Shown one piece after another: positions 35,662 through 47,556 of a stretch of 64,000 bases of DNA (within the stretch, counting starts at the first letter, position 1; the number at the start of each line of letters is the position of its first letter). The position numbers and the translations under genes were made by a program. The notes beneath the pieces are model-generated. The model was given only the letters and a program-made list of their open reading frames with translations. It ran no database searches and had not been told where the DNA came from. Source of the stretch: Symsagittifera roscoffensis (lineage: Eukaryota > Xenacoelomorpha > Acoela > Convolutidae). Location of the stretch: contig NC_087063.1 of assembly GCF_963678635.1 (NCBI RefSeq), positions 15,257,006 to 15,321,005 of the forward strand, given 5' to 3'.

Positions 35662-36499
35662 CTGAAACAACACTTCTTGAAACAGAAGAAGACAAATTTA
35701 TGTTACTACAGGGTGTTAGTATAGACAATTTTTGAACCCTCTCTCATTTCACTGTTGATTTAAATATGAAGTAGAATCTACCGGCATACGTAGTTGAATT
35801 ATGCAAACCGGACGGCGGGCGTTTTTTACCATTTATAAATACAATAATACAATTCGAATAATACAATTCTGCTGAAAAAAATTGACTGTTGTCACAAGTG
35901 AGCATAACTTTGCCAAAATTAGTTTTTTGACAAACCTTTTGACACAATTGTTCCCGAGGGTTTTTATTTTATTTTATTTTAATTCGAAATGTTCATTTGA
36001 TACTTAAGCTTTTCAAGCGTCGGATTTTTCATTCAAACTCGAAAATGTGAGGAAAACTTTTTCATGGAAAGTAATTTTTTGACCTTAGCAGAGAAGAATA
36101 CCTTTAAAATAAATTTTAAATTTTGTGAAAATGTTCTCACAAATACTCTTTGGTTTGCTCAAATCGCTTCTATTGAGCGCAATTTCTCAGAGATTCTGCA
36201 ATCTAAAAGTTTAGGCATTTTACGCGGTACGCGAACTAATCGTCGCATATTTATGACACGCCTGAATACGGATGTCGTTCTTTTTGCAGAAGGCAGCAAG
36301 TTTTCAAGTAGTCAATTGATATAAAAAAAATTCTTGGCAGAAATCTCATGTGGGTTTATTAACCAAATTACTCTACAATTTGTTATGATAACTAACATGA
36401 GCTCAATGACGAAACTCGAAAATATTTGGAATAATCGGAAAAGTTTTGAAAAAGTTACAGAAAAGAAAACCTTACAACCTTAATTGCAAACTTCATCCA

Positions 36500-37085
36500 T
36501 CAAGATATTCGAGACCAACAATACAATTGAGGTTGCTCAGCCGGTGGATTCTCATCTTAGATCAGAACTTCTTGAGATGATGAAAATGGATGATTTGAGG
36601 ATGGATTACTGATTTTCCAATTTTCAAAATAGTGGCCACTGGTAAACCCACACCACATTACATTGAAGAGCGTCGTTATGAATGCAAAAGTCAACGTGGT
36701 GGGTAAAAGCCTTGAAAACAGTTTGAGGGCACATTTGTTTTCTGAATGAAACCAATCGACCTGCCTCAGTCAACCAGTTTTGGTAACTGAGATACTGCTA
36801 CCTATGGATGGCATCAACAAAAAGGAGCTCTATGTCACTCGGCTGACATTGTGCTCGATTGGCTGAAAATTTACGAACGATTCCTCAAAACGCAATCAGT
36901 TTTAACTTAAAAACCGAACAGCAGGCACATCTCGTCAGTAGGCTCCCTCGATTTTGTTACTTTGAAGGGTTTCATCATCTGTGTTGAAGGAGTAACACTC
37001 GCTATGGATAATGACGACAATCTGCAGTCACTCGATCATGTTCGACCGAAGGTCAAAAAGTACTGCAACGAAATGTAGTCATTTT
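36500..37085 (+). pseudogene. Decayed Tc1/mariner-type transposase
   Basis: In the plus strand at 36803-36908 one frame reads GWHQQKGALCHSADIVLDWL, matching the W/F-QQDGAP-H-A--V--WL region around the second catalytic aspartate of Tc1/mariner transposases. Here Lys replaces the Asp. Upstream, VVMNAKVNVVG (near 36675) resembles the conserved '-V-INA--Y' strand. Multiple frameshifts and stops interrupt the rest. Terminal inverted repeats were not found. It lies in the large SPATA22 intron, opposite to the host gene. It is a relic with no expected activity. Confidence 0.6.
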
Positions 37086-37699
37086 TTCTCAACAGTTTTT
37101 AGAAAGTTGATGTGAAGAATATAATTTGGCTGAAGATTTGAAAAAAAGTATAATTTGAATAAATCGGCAATATGTTGAAAAATAGCAAACAAGTTAACTT
37201 TAGAACAGTGACTTTTTTATCAAAACATTGTACATTGCTACAAAAACTGATCTCAACGCAACTTTCATTTTTTCGACCACGGGTTACGAATAGACAATCT
37301 GGTTTTTTAATACAAAAGTCTTAAGTTCGAGGCTTTCGACGCTGCTATTCTCACGTTTTATGATTGGCAAAGAAATAGACCTCGGACAGGGCACGGAGAT
37401 AATTAGTTTCAGCATTTATAAAAAGCGAAGTTCGCACCCAGCGACATATTGTAGCAGGCGACAATTAGTAGCAAACTTAATCGTTAATTGAAGAATTAAA
37501 AATAATGATGCAAACTGTTTGAAGAGTTTTTCGGGGGCTTTGGAATTTAGCACTAGCTTTGAGTTGAATCAAATTGAGATGAATTAACAGGAACGATAGA
37601 AAGTAATTGGAAATAAGTAGCCCCTAAAAAATGGCGTTTCACTTCAGTCGATTCTCGCGTTTCAATTCACGGCGCTTACACGTACTGTTTCCAATATGC

Positions 37700-37885
37700 T
37701 CTGGAAATTAGTTATCAGCGAGCGCGGCAAACAGCAACGTGCCCATGAAGGCAAAACGTATAATCTGAACCGCCATATTTACGTTAAGAACGAACTCAGC
37801 TGGAGAGGCGTAAAATGACCCTGTTAAGCTGCCACTTGAAAATTGAAGATTAAATTGTCAAAGTTACGGGAGAACATGGTCACCG
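37700..37885 (+). pseudogene. FLYWCH-type zinc-finger relic
   Basis: The plus strand reads KLVISERGKQRAHEGKTYNL, then HIYVKNELSWRG, then after a frameshift and stop codons a CHLKIED segment and VKVTGEHGH. This follows the FLYWCH order (S-RG---L---G---...--WRC......C-------------H-H). The Cys after WR is replaced by Gly and the frame breaks between WRG and the next cysteine. FLYWCH domains occur in host regulators and in MULE-type transposons; the context favours a transposon remnant. Confidence 0.5.
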
Positions 37886-38191
37886 ATTAATTCTATACGA
37901 GGAAGAAGCCAAAAAGTAATTACAAAGTTTAAGCACAAAACCGCATTTGCAAAACATACACACCTAAGCCTTGTGGCAATTAATTGAACTCCCGGGTTGA
38001 CCTCCATAGACCGAAAATGTTAATCATACAATTTCATACACTTAGTCTATGGAAAAATGCTAGTCATACAAATTTCATACAATTTTGCAAAATGAGTTTA
38101 ATCGAATTTCAAAGGTATTTTATAGTTGTTTTGGTATCGAAATTGGTATCTCTTCATAAAAAAAGAAAAAAAATGGTATGAAAAAAAATGC

Positions 38192-38195
38192 TAAT
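38192..38195. repeat. Target-site duplication TAAT, left
   Basis: TAAT directly left of the LTR at 38196. It is matched by TAAT at 57694-57697 directly right of the other LTR. The joined flanks reproduce the ATGCTA(A/G)TCATAC phrase of the local palindromic repeat, confirming the insertion site. Confidence 0.75.
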
Positions 38196-38593
38196 TGAGT
38201 TGGGACGTATGTCTAACTCATAGAGTAATTTCAGATAAGGTACACCGTCTGCTCAACACGCTATCTTTTTTTCGGCCGGATAGATTCGTGCAACTTCTTA
38301 GTCTAATACCAATCTTAATCTTACTCTTATATCTCTTAGTCTCAATAGATCTAGAGTATACTGGTTTGTTACGAATTGGTCTCTTGGAAAAGGCAACTAA
38401 GTTGTAGGTTAAATTCAGAATGCTCTGGTGCTGAAATTACAAGTAATTTCAGCACTTACAAATAAATGGGTTGTTTGTTAGATGGAGTATGCAATATTGG
38501 TTAGTATGCCATATTGGTTAGTCTTCAATATTTTATAGGGATAAAATATCTAATTTATAACCAAAAATAATATGTAGTTTGGATCAGGTTCCA
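38196..38593 (-). repeat. 3' LTR
   Basis: On the minus strand it starts TGGAACCTGATCC and ends CCCAACTCA. It aligns to 57329-57693 and 63246-63608 along its length. It is 398 bp, longer than the other copies because of extra short duplications near 38440-38460 and 38485-38520. Confidence 0.88.
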
Positions 38594-40348
38594 CCCATCC
38601 GGGGTTTACAGAGTTTTTGTTTCTTTGACTTCTTTCTGTAATGGAGGATGGATGATTGATCGTTCGTATTTCGCGAGCATCATTTCTATTCCGTTCTTGG
38701 AGGAGGAAGCTCCAGGAAACAGGAATCGTAGATTTCATTTTGTCATTCAACGATGACTGAGATCGTCAACAAAATCGATCTGATTTCAAGATGGTTTGTT
38801 ATGATCGTCTGTTCTTGATCGGTGTGGAGAGCTATGTTTCGATCTGAATTGGGAATGGCGTGAAGCTCGAGTTTGGAGGGAATGCCCTGTAACTCGGATC
38901 TGTACGTATAGTTGAACATCGAGGTGGTCCTTGGTCTGTTTCAATGAAGTCATTTTCTTCGGAGTCAAGTCGTACTTCAAATCCTTTGAGTTGTGGTTGT
39001 GAGCGGCATATCGGTTGTGTTCAGCCATTCTGTGGGTTGTGTGTGATGAGGTCATCTTAGCTGCTTAATTCTCGTCTTCCTGGTTGCGTATGATCTATAT
39101 TACTGCAAAAAAAATTTTACATAAATAAATGTTTAGTTAGTCCTTCTTTTTAGTTATGATTTTTTATTAGTTTTTATCGCAAAAGCTTTTTATTTTTAGT
39201 TCGGTTATTTTGAAAGAGTTACTCACACTTGAGTACCTCTTATCAAAAATAAGGAGTGTGTCACAAAGCGTGTCTTTTAGCGCGGTGGGTTAGCCCGGCT
39301 ATTAAGCATGCTCAGGACGTCGTCCTCTTCTGGTGGGTTAGGCCAGGAGTCAGGGTATGATTTCATGCTGGTTTTTTATGGGGTCCTGTTTTGTGTTAAC
39401 CTTTTGTGTCGTGTTTGTTTCTGGTTTTTTCCTTTTGTTGTTTTAGTTGTGTCCTTTTCTCAAACATCAAATTGTTTGGTCTGGGTTTGTCTTTCGACCT
39501 TTTGGTGTTTTATGCTTTCTTTTTTAGACTTATCAATAGTCTTCAAAAGAATAATTTATCGGTTCTTTAAGCTGGTTTAATCCAGTTTGGGTACTGTGGG
39601 TTTTCTTTTCTTAGTCATGCTGTTAGTTTGTGGTTTATGGTGTTTAGTAAGCTGCGTTGGTTAGTTGGGATTATTATATAATTCCTTTCCAACCGGGTTA
39701 AAAGAAAGTTTGAAACTTGTTATGATTAGTTTGAGTTGTTATTAGTGAAAGTTAAAACTTGAAATCATTATTTTAAACAATTCGTTGTGGGCGAGCTGTG
39801 CAAGTGTTGATAGAATTTGTGTGCGATTGATTCTTGAAAACGTTACAACTGCTGACATTTGTAGATAATTACAGCTAAAAATTCTAAATTTACTGCTTTG
39901 CGGGGAGTGAAATTATAAAATTATTTTCAGAGTATTTAGATTTGTTACATTGGGGAAAAGAATTTATAGATGAATTTACTGCTGTGAAGAATCAATTTTA
40001 CTTCGTTAATAATTGCGGTTAGTTAGGAAAAGAGTTTGCCATTTGAAAAGTTTATGAATTATAAAAGAGTTTGCAATTTTTATTTCTGTTTTCTGTTTTC
40101 TTGTTTTTAGATGATGGTGATCTAAAAACTAATAAAGAAACTTTTAATAAGAAATGGTTAGTTCGTTTTGAATTTATTAGTGTTATATTATTTAATTGAT
40201 ACTCACCTAATTATCGGGGAACAAACCGTGAGGGAAGATATCGTGTATTGAATCTGATGTGGTTAGTAATTTTGCTAGTATGCGAATGATGTTTTTAGTT
40301 TCAAGTAGTGGCCAAAGCAATTGAAGTGCTTTTATGGTGTTTAGTTCT
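38594..40348 (-). other. Retrotransposon 3' untranslated region
   Basis: About 1.75 kb with short open frames only. It includes a His/Ser/Thr-rich one at 39055-38786 with no recognised domain. A weak purine-rich tract (GGATGGG) abuts the 3' LTR at about 38594-38600 and may be the polypurine tract. Confidence 0.45.
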
Positions 40349-41200
40349 TCAGTGATTGGTGTGCTGGATGAGGTTAAAAAGTTTGTGATTATATTTAGTA
40401 TTGTGAATGAATTCTAATATTGGGATTTCTATAGGTTGAATATATTCATGCGGGACAATGAGTGGTCGGGATTCTTCTACATTAAAGGTCTTGGTGAGTG
40501 GACAAAATATATACATTTGGGTTATAGGGTCATAATTTCTGAGGATTCCTTGGAAGTTAGTGTTTTTAATACAGTATGTGAAATTTAAGAAAAATGTTGA
40601 ATTGTACTTTGAATTAATAAACTGAAAACGATGGTGGGGTTGTCGTGAAGGTGTGTGTAAATTAAATTGATTTCGAATGAATCTATAATATGTGTAAGTA
40701 TGCGTTTGTTTAGTTCGTAACATGATGTCGTGTGAACAGTGCAGATCTTGTTCTTTTGGAGTGAGGAAGTGAAAGGTTAGTGAAAAAGTTTAAAATTTAT
40801 CGTAAAATGATTCATAAGCTTGGATATTGATTAGTGCTTCGGAAATGATGTGGTCGTGTTTTTATCTAGTGAGCTTAAGGTAAAGATGTAGGGTGTTTGG
40901 GTGAAAAACTTTTCGGTTAGTTGTGGGTTAGCGAACTTATCTTTGTCTAGAAATTGATCTTGATTAGGTCTGATGATGTTGTGATCATAGTATTCAATAG
41001 AATAATCATTAGCTCGGGGCGCAGTGAAAGTTTTTAGTAGCTTTTTATATTCTACGTGCGTAAATTGCCTAAGTGTTAGTGCTGTGGTTAGTCTAAAAAG
41101 GTCAAGTTTACTTTTTTTTTCTATTTCGTGAGGTGTGTTATTTAGTGGTATACAAAGTGGATTTGAAAAATAATAAAATGATGTTCAGTGAAGTATAGGG
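40349..41200 (-). pseudogene. Accessory region after env-like gene, unrecognised
   Basis: An open piece of 124 codons (40723-40349) contains NSTFFLNFTYCIKN and DPITQMYIFCPLTK. Upstream, with frame changes, other coding-like words appear back to about 41200 (LTLRQFTHVEYKKLL, FTAPRANDYSIEYYDHN). No domain is recognised. It could be an extra gene or a displaced part of the envelope region. Confidence 0.35.
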
Positions 41201-41688
41201 ATTAGTACATGCTCATCGACCTAGTAGGGTTGTTCAGTGTGAGGGTTGGAATGACTAATGGTATATTGGGGAAGGAGTGGTAGGAATTTTGGAGAAAGTC
41301 TGGAGTATTAGTGTGGTCAGGGTGGTTTACATAATCGCGGGCTGTTCCGGGTTTGGAGGGGAACGGGTGGTTAGGAAATTTTCTTTTGAATGTTCTATAT
41401 GCACGGTAAGAAGTGGATGATGAATGGGTTGATGTTGAGGATTGATCTAAAGAAGGGCTATAATTTGAAGAGGGTGTAGGAGTTGGTGCATTTGATGATG
41501 TTATGTTTGATGATAAATGGTGAATGGTTAGAGTGTGAGGATGTTGTATTTATTGTTGGAGTGTTATTAGATTATCTATTTCTTGTGGAATTTGTGTGGT
41601 TTCTGGGGAATTGTTGTTGGAACGGTCATTGGTAAAGGGGGAGTGTGTCGGGGTTGCTTGGGAAATATGAGAAATGATAGAGGGGGAA

Positions 41689-44185
41689 TCATTTGTGGAC
41701 TGGTAGTGAATGGGTTGAAAGGGGGTTGGGAAAATGTTGATGGGCAGGGTTCGGAGTTTGCAAATTCGTCTGGAGTTTCGATGTCTGAGTTATTAAATTG
41801 GGAATTTGATTGTCGTTGTATGGTGTCCATTTTTGTAAGAAGTTCTTGAAATTGTTGTGTTGTATGTCAGATTTAGAATAGATGCCTATCGATTGTAAAT
41901 CGATATTTGGGTTTCGGGCTATAGCTCTAATGCTTTCGGGTGAAAATTTTTTTAGTGGTGGCATTAAGGTTGGATATGGTGTAAGTAGATAGTATTTATC
42001 TTCATCGTGATTTAATTGTACAACGTTGTGGCTATTTTCCGACTCACATGGTACTGCTGTATCCCAAAAATATGTTCTTCTTGAGAGTGTATCAACAAAA
42101 TATACTTTATTTTTGTAGAATATTGGGATTCTTTTGTAACATCGTTTATCTTCAAAAACGTATAGAAGTGATACTTTTTTTGGGTACAAGTGTAATACCA
42201 TAAGATTTTTCCTTCATACTCAATCAAATTTTATCTGTTTCCGGATAATAAATATCCTGCATATGGTATTTTTAGAACTGCTAGTGCTAGTGACTGTAGA
42301 ATTTGTGTTCTTTCAAGTTCACATAGCTGGGTTTGTAATTCTGAAAGTGACATTTCTTGAAAAATTCTGCTTATTGTGTAGTCTAAGTTCATATCTAAAT
42401 GTATATCATAGTGAATTGCCCCAAAATGTGCGCTGTAATTTCTGTAATTTTACTGAGACGTAGGGATTTTCGTCAGTTAATGAGCAAGACAAGACGTGGC
42501 CATTGGGTTTACGATTAAATATCCTGCATTTATGTCGAAATCATTTTCGTATTCGACAAGAATTTCTGAATACTGTGTTTTATAAATTGGCTTGTTATAT
42601 TTACATGCAAGTTCTTTTTCTGGGTATACTTGAAATCGTGTTAATTTATTTTCTATATTGTGGTTGTTTCTGAATTTATGGTTCGTAATTCTAATCTGGT
42701 CAGGGCTTACATCTTCATAGGGAATTCCTTCGATAAAATAATTTTGGTGAAATTTGATCATTCTAGCGTGTATTTTTGCTACTTGAAAAACTGTGCAGGT
42801 TTCTTCGGGAAACCATACAATGGTTGCTTGTGTTCGTGTTGTAGGATCGCAATATCCTTGGTCGTTTTTGCAAGGGAGTCTAATTCCTTGGTAATAAATT
42901 GTGTCGTCTTTTAGGTTGCGTGTAAGTTGTACTTTTTCGGGTTGTATTTTCCAAACGAAAAACATTTTCTCTTGGTATCCTTTATTTTTTGCGTCTGCTT
43001 TGCCATTTGAGGGATTATTTATTCCTATTTGTGGTATCCAATGTTTATCATGAAGATCGTGTGTTAAGCTTCCGTGTGCTCCATGGAAGGGGAATTTTGT
43101 ATCTAGTCTTATGTGAGCTTGGTGATTTTCAAGTTCTGCTTGATATGCTACATCTGGGAAAACTTGAAAATTTACAAGTTTTTTGTTTGGTGTTAAGTTT
43201 AGTCGCTGCAATTTGTTTTTACAGTCTTAAGGGCTAAGATGTAGTAATCTTTCAATATTACCTTGAAAGAAAGATTCATGGTTCAATCTATTTTTATTTC
43301 TGTGAACTTTTTGGGAACAATGTACTTTCTTTTCGGAAAATGTTGCTGTGAATTTGTATCCTGTTAGTGTTGTTGCTCGGGCTTTTGAGTATAGTGTAGC
43401 TATGATGTTTGTTGTTTCTATAGCTTGTGGTTCGGATTCACACTGTGTGACTTGATTTATAGCATATTTGTGTAGTGTTTTTTGTTCGTCTTCTTCACAA
43501 TCGTAGTGTGTTACTAATAAATCTTGAGGTCCTGTGCGAGGAGAGGGATTTTGATGTGGTTGGGAAAAAATGAGAAAAGAAGGTGTTGAAATGTGAATAT
43601 CTTAAAAATATACATGTGTATGACAATCCTGAGTATGGGTTTTAAAAGGTTATATATCCAATTGTCTTTTTTTTTATATCTGTCGTATTTATATATTATT
43701 TTTGTTGTTTTAAATGGGGTAGGTAAAGATTGAGCAGTGATATTAGGAGGGTCTAAACGAAATGGATGTTGAACAATATTATTTAGTTTTACTGTAAGTT
43801 CGAATTTTAGTGTGAGACTGTTTTGTTGTAGTATTTGGATGTTATATTCTTGTATGTCTTTGTGAATATCGTGTCGATATTGTAATCTGTTTAATGCCCA
43901 GTTGTGTAATCTATTACTTTGTTGAAGTTGACCAAATAATGGTGCGGGTGCTACAAATAAATTCCAAACTAATCGTAGTGGTATATTCTGAGATGATTGT
44001 TCATGATATCGTGAACCAAGTTTCGTAGGAAAAATTAGGGGAAAAATTGTTGGTGATATTTGGCTTAAAGAAGGTGTTGAAGTTACGGAAAGTGTTTCGG
44101 GTAATGGAGATAGGGTTGTATCGAATGAAGCGTCAACTGGGTTATTTAATAAATTTGGTTCACCGTGAGAGTATTTGTTAGTCAC
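41689..44185 (-). pseudogene. Envelope-like glycoprotein region (frameshifted)
   Basis: Open pieces are 44185-43514, 43211-42477 and 42201-41689, joined by stretches with stops. The middle part is Cys-rich, with a CKNDQGYCDPTTR loop, IVWFPEETC and then CKYNKPIYKTQ. The last part has CYKRIPIFYKNKVYFVD, LSRRTYFW and a AVPCES cysteine. The spacing C-Y-x-x-I-P-I-x-Y ... F-V-D-x-x-S-R ... P-C resembles envelope proteins of env-bearing retroelements and chuvirus-type glycoproteins (inference from memory of the pattern, not a search). No transmembrane segment follows the last piece. Position after integrase is where errantivirus-like env genes lie. The copy is broken. Confidence 0.5.
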
Positions 44186-44758
44186 CCAATATGGGGGTCG
44201 TTCTGTGGTTGTTGGGTTACTAAAAGGGTTTTCTCTAAGTTGTTCTGATGTAGGGGTTGAACCTAAGTAATCGGATGGAATATTTGAACTGCTTTGTTGT
44301 GAAGCAGTTGGAGGTGTTTTTGGTAATGTGCTACTTGAAAGGTCTAAGGGACTTGATGTTGGTGATTGAGGTATGTTGAATTGAACTCTGGGAGTTTGAA
44401 AATTTCTATTTCGTCTTGGATGTATAATTTGTCTATTTATTTCGAGTGTGTTCTGGTTTTGACTTATGTGTCTTACTCTGTTAAGATCTTGTTGTAGGTG
44501 TGGGTATATGTTATATGTTGATTCGTATTGTGGTTCACTTAAAGGTGCTTGGCGGACAACTGATTCTAATGGTTCAGATAATCGTGCGTGTCTGTCTTCA
44601 AAAGTATATGGATTTTCTTGAAAAAAAAATTCGTGTGGATGTTTGGGGGTTTTGAGTAGTTGTGGGTGTTGTTGGATTTTCTTGGGACAGTGTTGGTGGG
44701 GGCTGGTGTGAGGGGTTGTTGATTAGCAATTTTGAAAAATTTATTTGAGTGGAGTTTT

Positions 44759-44947
44759 TTATGATGAAAATTTATATTTGTTCCAGTATTCTTCAATGAA
44801 AAGAAATAAGAGAATTGTAGCTAATGCGAATGTGATGCTTGCCTTTCTTATACATTTACATATTGTCAGAATGAGTGATGTTAAAAATGTGAGAAAAATT
44901 ACAAATAGTAGAAAAACATCTGTTCTACTAAATTGATTACGAAACAT
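44759..44947 (-). CDS. Small hydrophobic ORF upstream of env-like region
   Basis: 62 codons from Met at 44947. Residues about 11-30 (VFLLFVIFLTFLTSLILTI) and about 37-50 (ITFALATILLFLFI) are two hydrophobic stretches separated by a basic, Cys-containing loop, consistent with a membrane hairpin or a signal anchor. It opens the region where an envelope gene is expected. It is not obviously in frame with the following pieces. It could be a separate small membrane protein or the start of the envelope precursor. Confidence 0.4.
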   Translation of the reverse strand: MFRNQFSRTDVFLLFVIFLTFLTSLILTICKCIRKASITFALATILLFLFIEEYWNKYKFSS

Positions 44948-44949
44948 TT

Positions 44950-45809
44950 AAACAGTTATGAAATTTTCTTACCTGAGGAGGTTATCAAAGATTGTGGAAA
45001 GGGATATAAATACTTCAAAGATTGAATAGAAAATTTAAAAAAAGATTGCAAAAGATTATGAAAAGGATGAATAGGTTTTCTATGATATCAGTTAAAAATT
45101 TTATAAAAAAATTAAGAAGGTTTGAGAGTTTTACGAAAAGGTTTGAAAATATTTGTTTGAGAATTTAGTGACTGTTGTTGAGAGAAGCATCTAAAAATGA
45201 CTTGGTTTGTCGAATCTTTTTCAATTTTTTGGGGCTAAATTCGAGTGCGGTCGGATTATTTATTGATTTTTTGACAAGTGGGTTGGATTTCGTCAAGAGT
45301 TGTTGAGGGGTTATTTTGAGGTGTCGGGGAGATCTTCTTGGTTTTGTTTTTATTTATGGAATAATCGGGGGTATCCATGAAATATTCGTACTTCAGTCTA
45401 AATGATCATGTGTTTTTTGTTCTTTAGGGTAATTTAATACTTTTGTTTGAGGTGTTTGGGAGTGCTAAGTTGGGAAATTATTGTTGATATTTGGGGAGGA
45501 TTGTAATTTTGAGATTATTTTTGTTTTAGTTGTCATTTTGTAGCGGTTTGCTTATATTTGACCTGGAGGTCTTGAAGTTATAGTTATACATAGGCTTAGA
45601 GGTGAATATGGTTCGGCTAATAAGGTCGTATTGCTATAAATAAAGTGTCTTGTTCGGGATGATTTCTTTTAAACTGGGTTTGTTCGATGGTTTTTCAGCA
45701 TGTTATTTTGAAAATGTGTATCGTCAAAATAAGTAAAAAAAGATGATGGAAAATGAAAAACGAAAGTTATTTTTTAAATTCAAATTCTTCACTATTTAAG
45801 GTTGTGGAA
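44950..45809 (-). other. Spacer between pol and the env-like region
   Basis: About 860 bp with the element's A/C-rich sense-strand bias but no open frame or motif I can recognise. It might hold splice signals for a subgenomic env message; none can be assigned. Confidence 0.4.
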
Positions 45810-46316
45810 TGAAGGTTCTATAGTTTTTTCGTGGTTGGCTTCTAAGTCGTGATGATTCTCTATGTTCAGATTTTTCTTTTTGACCTTGTGGTAGAATTTT
45901 TTCTGTCATTTTTCTATTTTTTTTTTCTGTTTGAGATATTCGTGTTTTTTGTTTAGGGGTTGTTTGGTGAACGATTTCTTTTTGTTGATCTGTTTTTGAG
46001 CTCGTTTGTTCATCAGTGTGGTGATTTAATTTAGTTTCTGAATTGTTTTGAAAAATTTTTAAACCTGTGAAAAATTTTAATTGTGTTAATTCACGGAGTG
46101 CATATTCTTTGGGGTAATAGGTAATACGTTATTTCGATGTTGAATAATTTCTTTTTTCTTTGTGTCAATCAATGTGGTTTCTCAAATATTTGGTATGGTC
46201 CTTTACGGAGTGGTTGTGTATTTTTACAAATTCCTTTTTTGTTGTGAAATTGGGAATTAAAATAAATGTTCCTATTTTTAAATCTGCTGGTGCAAAACGT
46301 GAATTGATTTGGGTAT
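45810..46316 (-). pseudogene. pol: C-terminal tail of pol
   Basis: Coding-like sequence continues in changing frames: FAPADLKIGTFIFIPNF, then LRKGPYQIFEKP, which is the small beta-barrel-like segment found after gypsy integrases. A Lys/Gln/Arg-rich tail follows and ends near 45810. No chromodomain was recognised. Confidence 0.55.
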
Positions 46317-47021
46317 TTACGTTTTGTCTTTGTAGCAGTTTTTTTGTTGTTTTTTGATGAATTTCATTGTTTTTTTATCTCTATTTAAAATCCATTCGGT
46401 GTGGGTACCGGAAGCTAATTTTAAAATTTGTGGATGATGAAAGTGGTCTTCATCATGGGTATGTAGTGGTAGATTGTAACAAATTGAATCTTTGTTTGGT
46501 TGACAATAACCTTGTGCATTTTTATGGGCGTGGGCGTTTGCTGTAAACATTAATGATTTACGTGGTTTTTGGTTAAATACCATTTCATATGGTGATTTTC
46601 CTAATGTTGTTGTGATTTGGGAATTATATGGTAGTGAAAATAATTTTACATCTGCTGACCATTCAGTATATCGGTTGTCATTTCCATTAATGATACATCT
46701 GAGGTATTCTTGTAATGAATGAATCATACCTTCGACTAATACATTTGTCCAAGGTGCATGAGATGTATGTGGTTTCTGTTTAATGTTATATAAGTGGCAT
46801 AATTTGATGATTTCATTATTAATAATATCAGTGCCCTTGTCTGTAACTAAAATTTCTGGTAGTCCGAATTTGGCTATCCAGTGTTCATAAAGTGTTGTGT
46901 ATGCATAATAAGCATTACAATGGGGTACTGGGTTAAGTGCTACATAATGTGTAAATCCATCGACAATTACCATTATATGTGTTCCCTTCTGAGGATGGTG
47001 AAATTGGTCCTTTCGTGTCAA
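46317..47021 (-). CDS. pol: Integrase catalytic core (D,D(35)E)
   Basis: 234 codons open. Asp21 lies in MVIVDGFTHY, Asp61 in ILVTDKGTDI and Glu97 in TNVLVEGMIHSLQEYLR. Asp61 and Glu97 have 35 residues between them, the classical retroviral/gypsy spacing. The enzyme would insert the cDNA into host DNA in the nucleus. The first few codons are out of frame with the expected upstream residues, indicating a small frameshift near 47000. The tail carries the KSPYEMVFNQKPR motif of the gypsy integrase C-terminal part. Confidence 0.9.
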   Translation of the reverse strand: MTRKDQFHHPQKGTHIMVIVDGFTHYVALNPVPHCNAYYAYTTLYEHWIAKFGLPEILVTDKGTDIINNEIIKLCHLYNIKQKPHTSHAPWTNVLVEGMIHSLQEYLRCIINGNDNRYTEWSADVKLFSLPYNSQITTTLGKSPYEMVFNQKPRKSLMFTANAHAHKNAQGYCQPNKDSICYNLPLHTHDEDHFHHPQILKLASGTHTEWILNRDKKTMKFIKKQQKNCYKDKT

Positions 47022-47120
47022 TGATATTCTGTGATTAAAATAAAGACGGTTCGCCGTGATGAGCTGTACAGCTCTTGTGTTGGTCCTTTCCCCCGTGGAT
47101 AAATGGTCTTAATACTAATA

Positions 47121-47342
47121 CTAAAGACTGTGTCCTTTAAAATCTTGTTTTTCTGCGATTTGTTTTTGATTTGCATAGGGTTTATTTAATTGGCATATTA
47201 AACAATCGTTGCATAATACTTTAATCCAGATTAGTCCATTGGGGAAATAAAAATTTTGTATAAAATTAGAATATAGTTTTTCTGATCCGGAATGTCCTTT
47301 TGTATTTAAGGTATGGGAAATATTGAATGCGATTAACATCAT
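47121..47342 (-). pseudogene. pol: Integrase zinc-binding (HHCC) domain
   Basis: In the frame starting at 47342, His10 and His17 (HTLNTKGH) and Cys47 and Cys50 (CLIC) make the H-H-C-C set of the integrase N-terminal domain. The GHSG-EKL segment between them is typical of gypsy integrases. Stops and frameshifts separate it from RNase H on one side and from the catalytic core on the other. Confidence 0.8.
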
Positions 47343-47556
47343 ACTTAAACGTAGACATGGTACTTCAAAATCAGGTGTTTGATATTCTAAAATGTCTGTG
47401 TTTCTATTGATGGTGGTGTTATTAAATTTTCTGAAGTATCTAAGGAGTGTTTTGTTTCCTAAGATTGTGTTATCAACTTTTGTTGATTTAGTTTTCTATT
47501 TGTGCCATGATTTGAGTTGTCTAATGACGGGATTGGTTTTGGTATTTGTGTAATAT

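Larger units (their letters stand above)
35662..38191. other. SPATA22 intron, left part
   Basis: AT-rich DNA between exon 35661-35621 and the retrotransposon. It holds the transposase relic (36500-37085), the FLYWCH relic (37700-37885) and half-palindromes at 38025-38090. No other exon was seen. Confidence 0.55.

Noticed and set aside
36064..36324. 86-codon plus-strand open frame as an exon or gene
   Set aside because: No splice sites, no recognisable motif, no GC rise; it is within the range expected by chance for this much sequence.
39308..39580. Hydrophobic plus-strand frame as a membrane protein
   Set aside because: It is antisense to the retrotransposon 3' region; the T/G-rich strand gives Phe/Leu/Val-rich shadows by composition alone.
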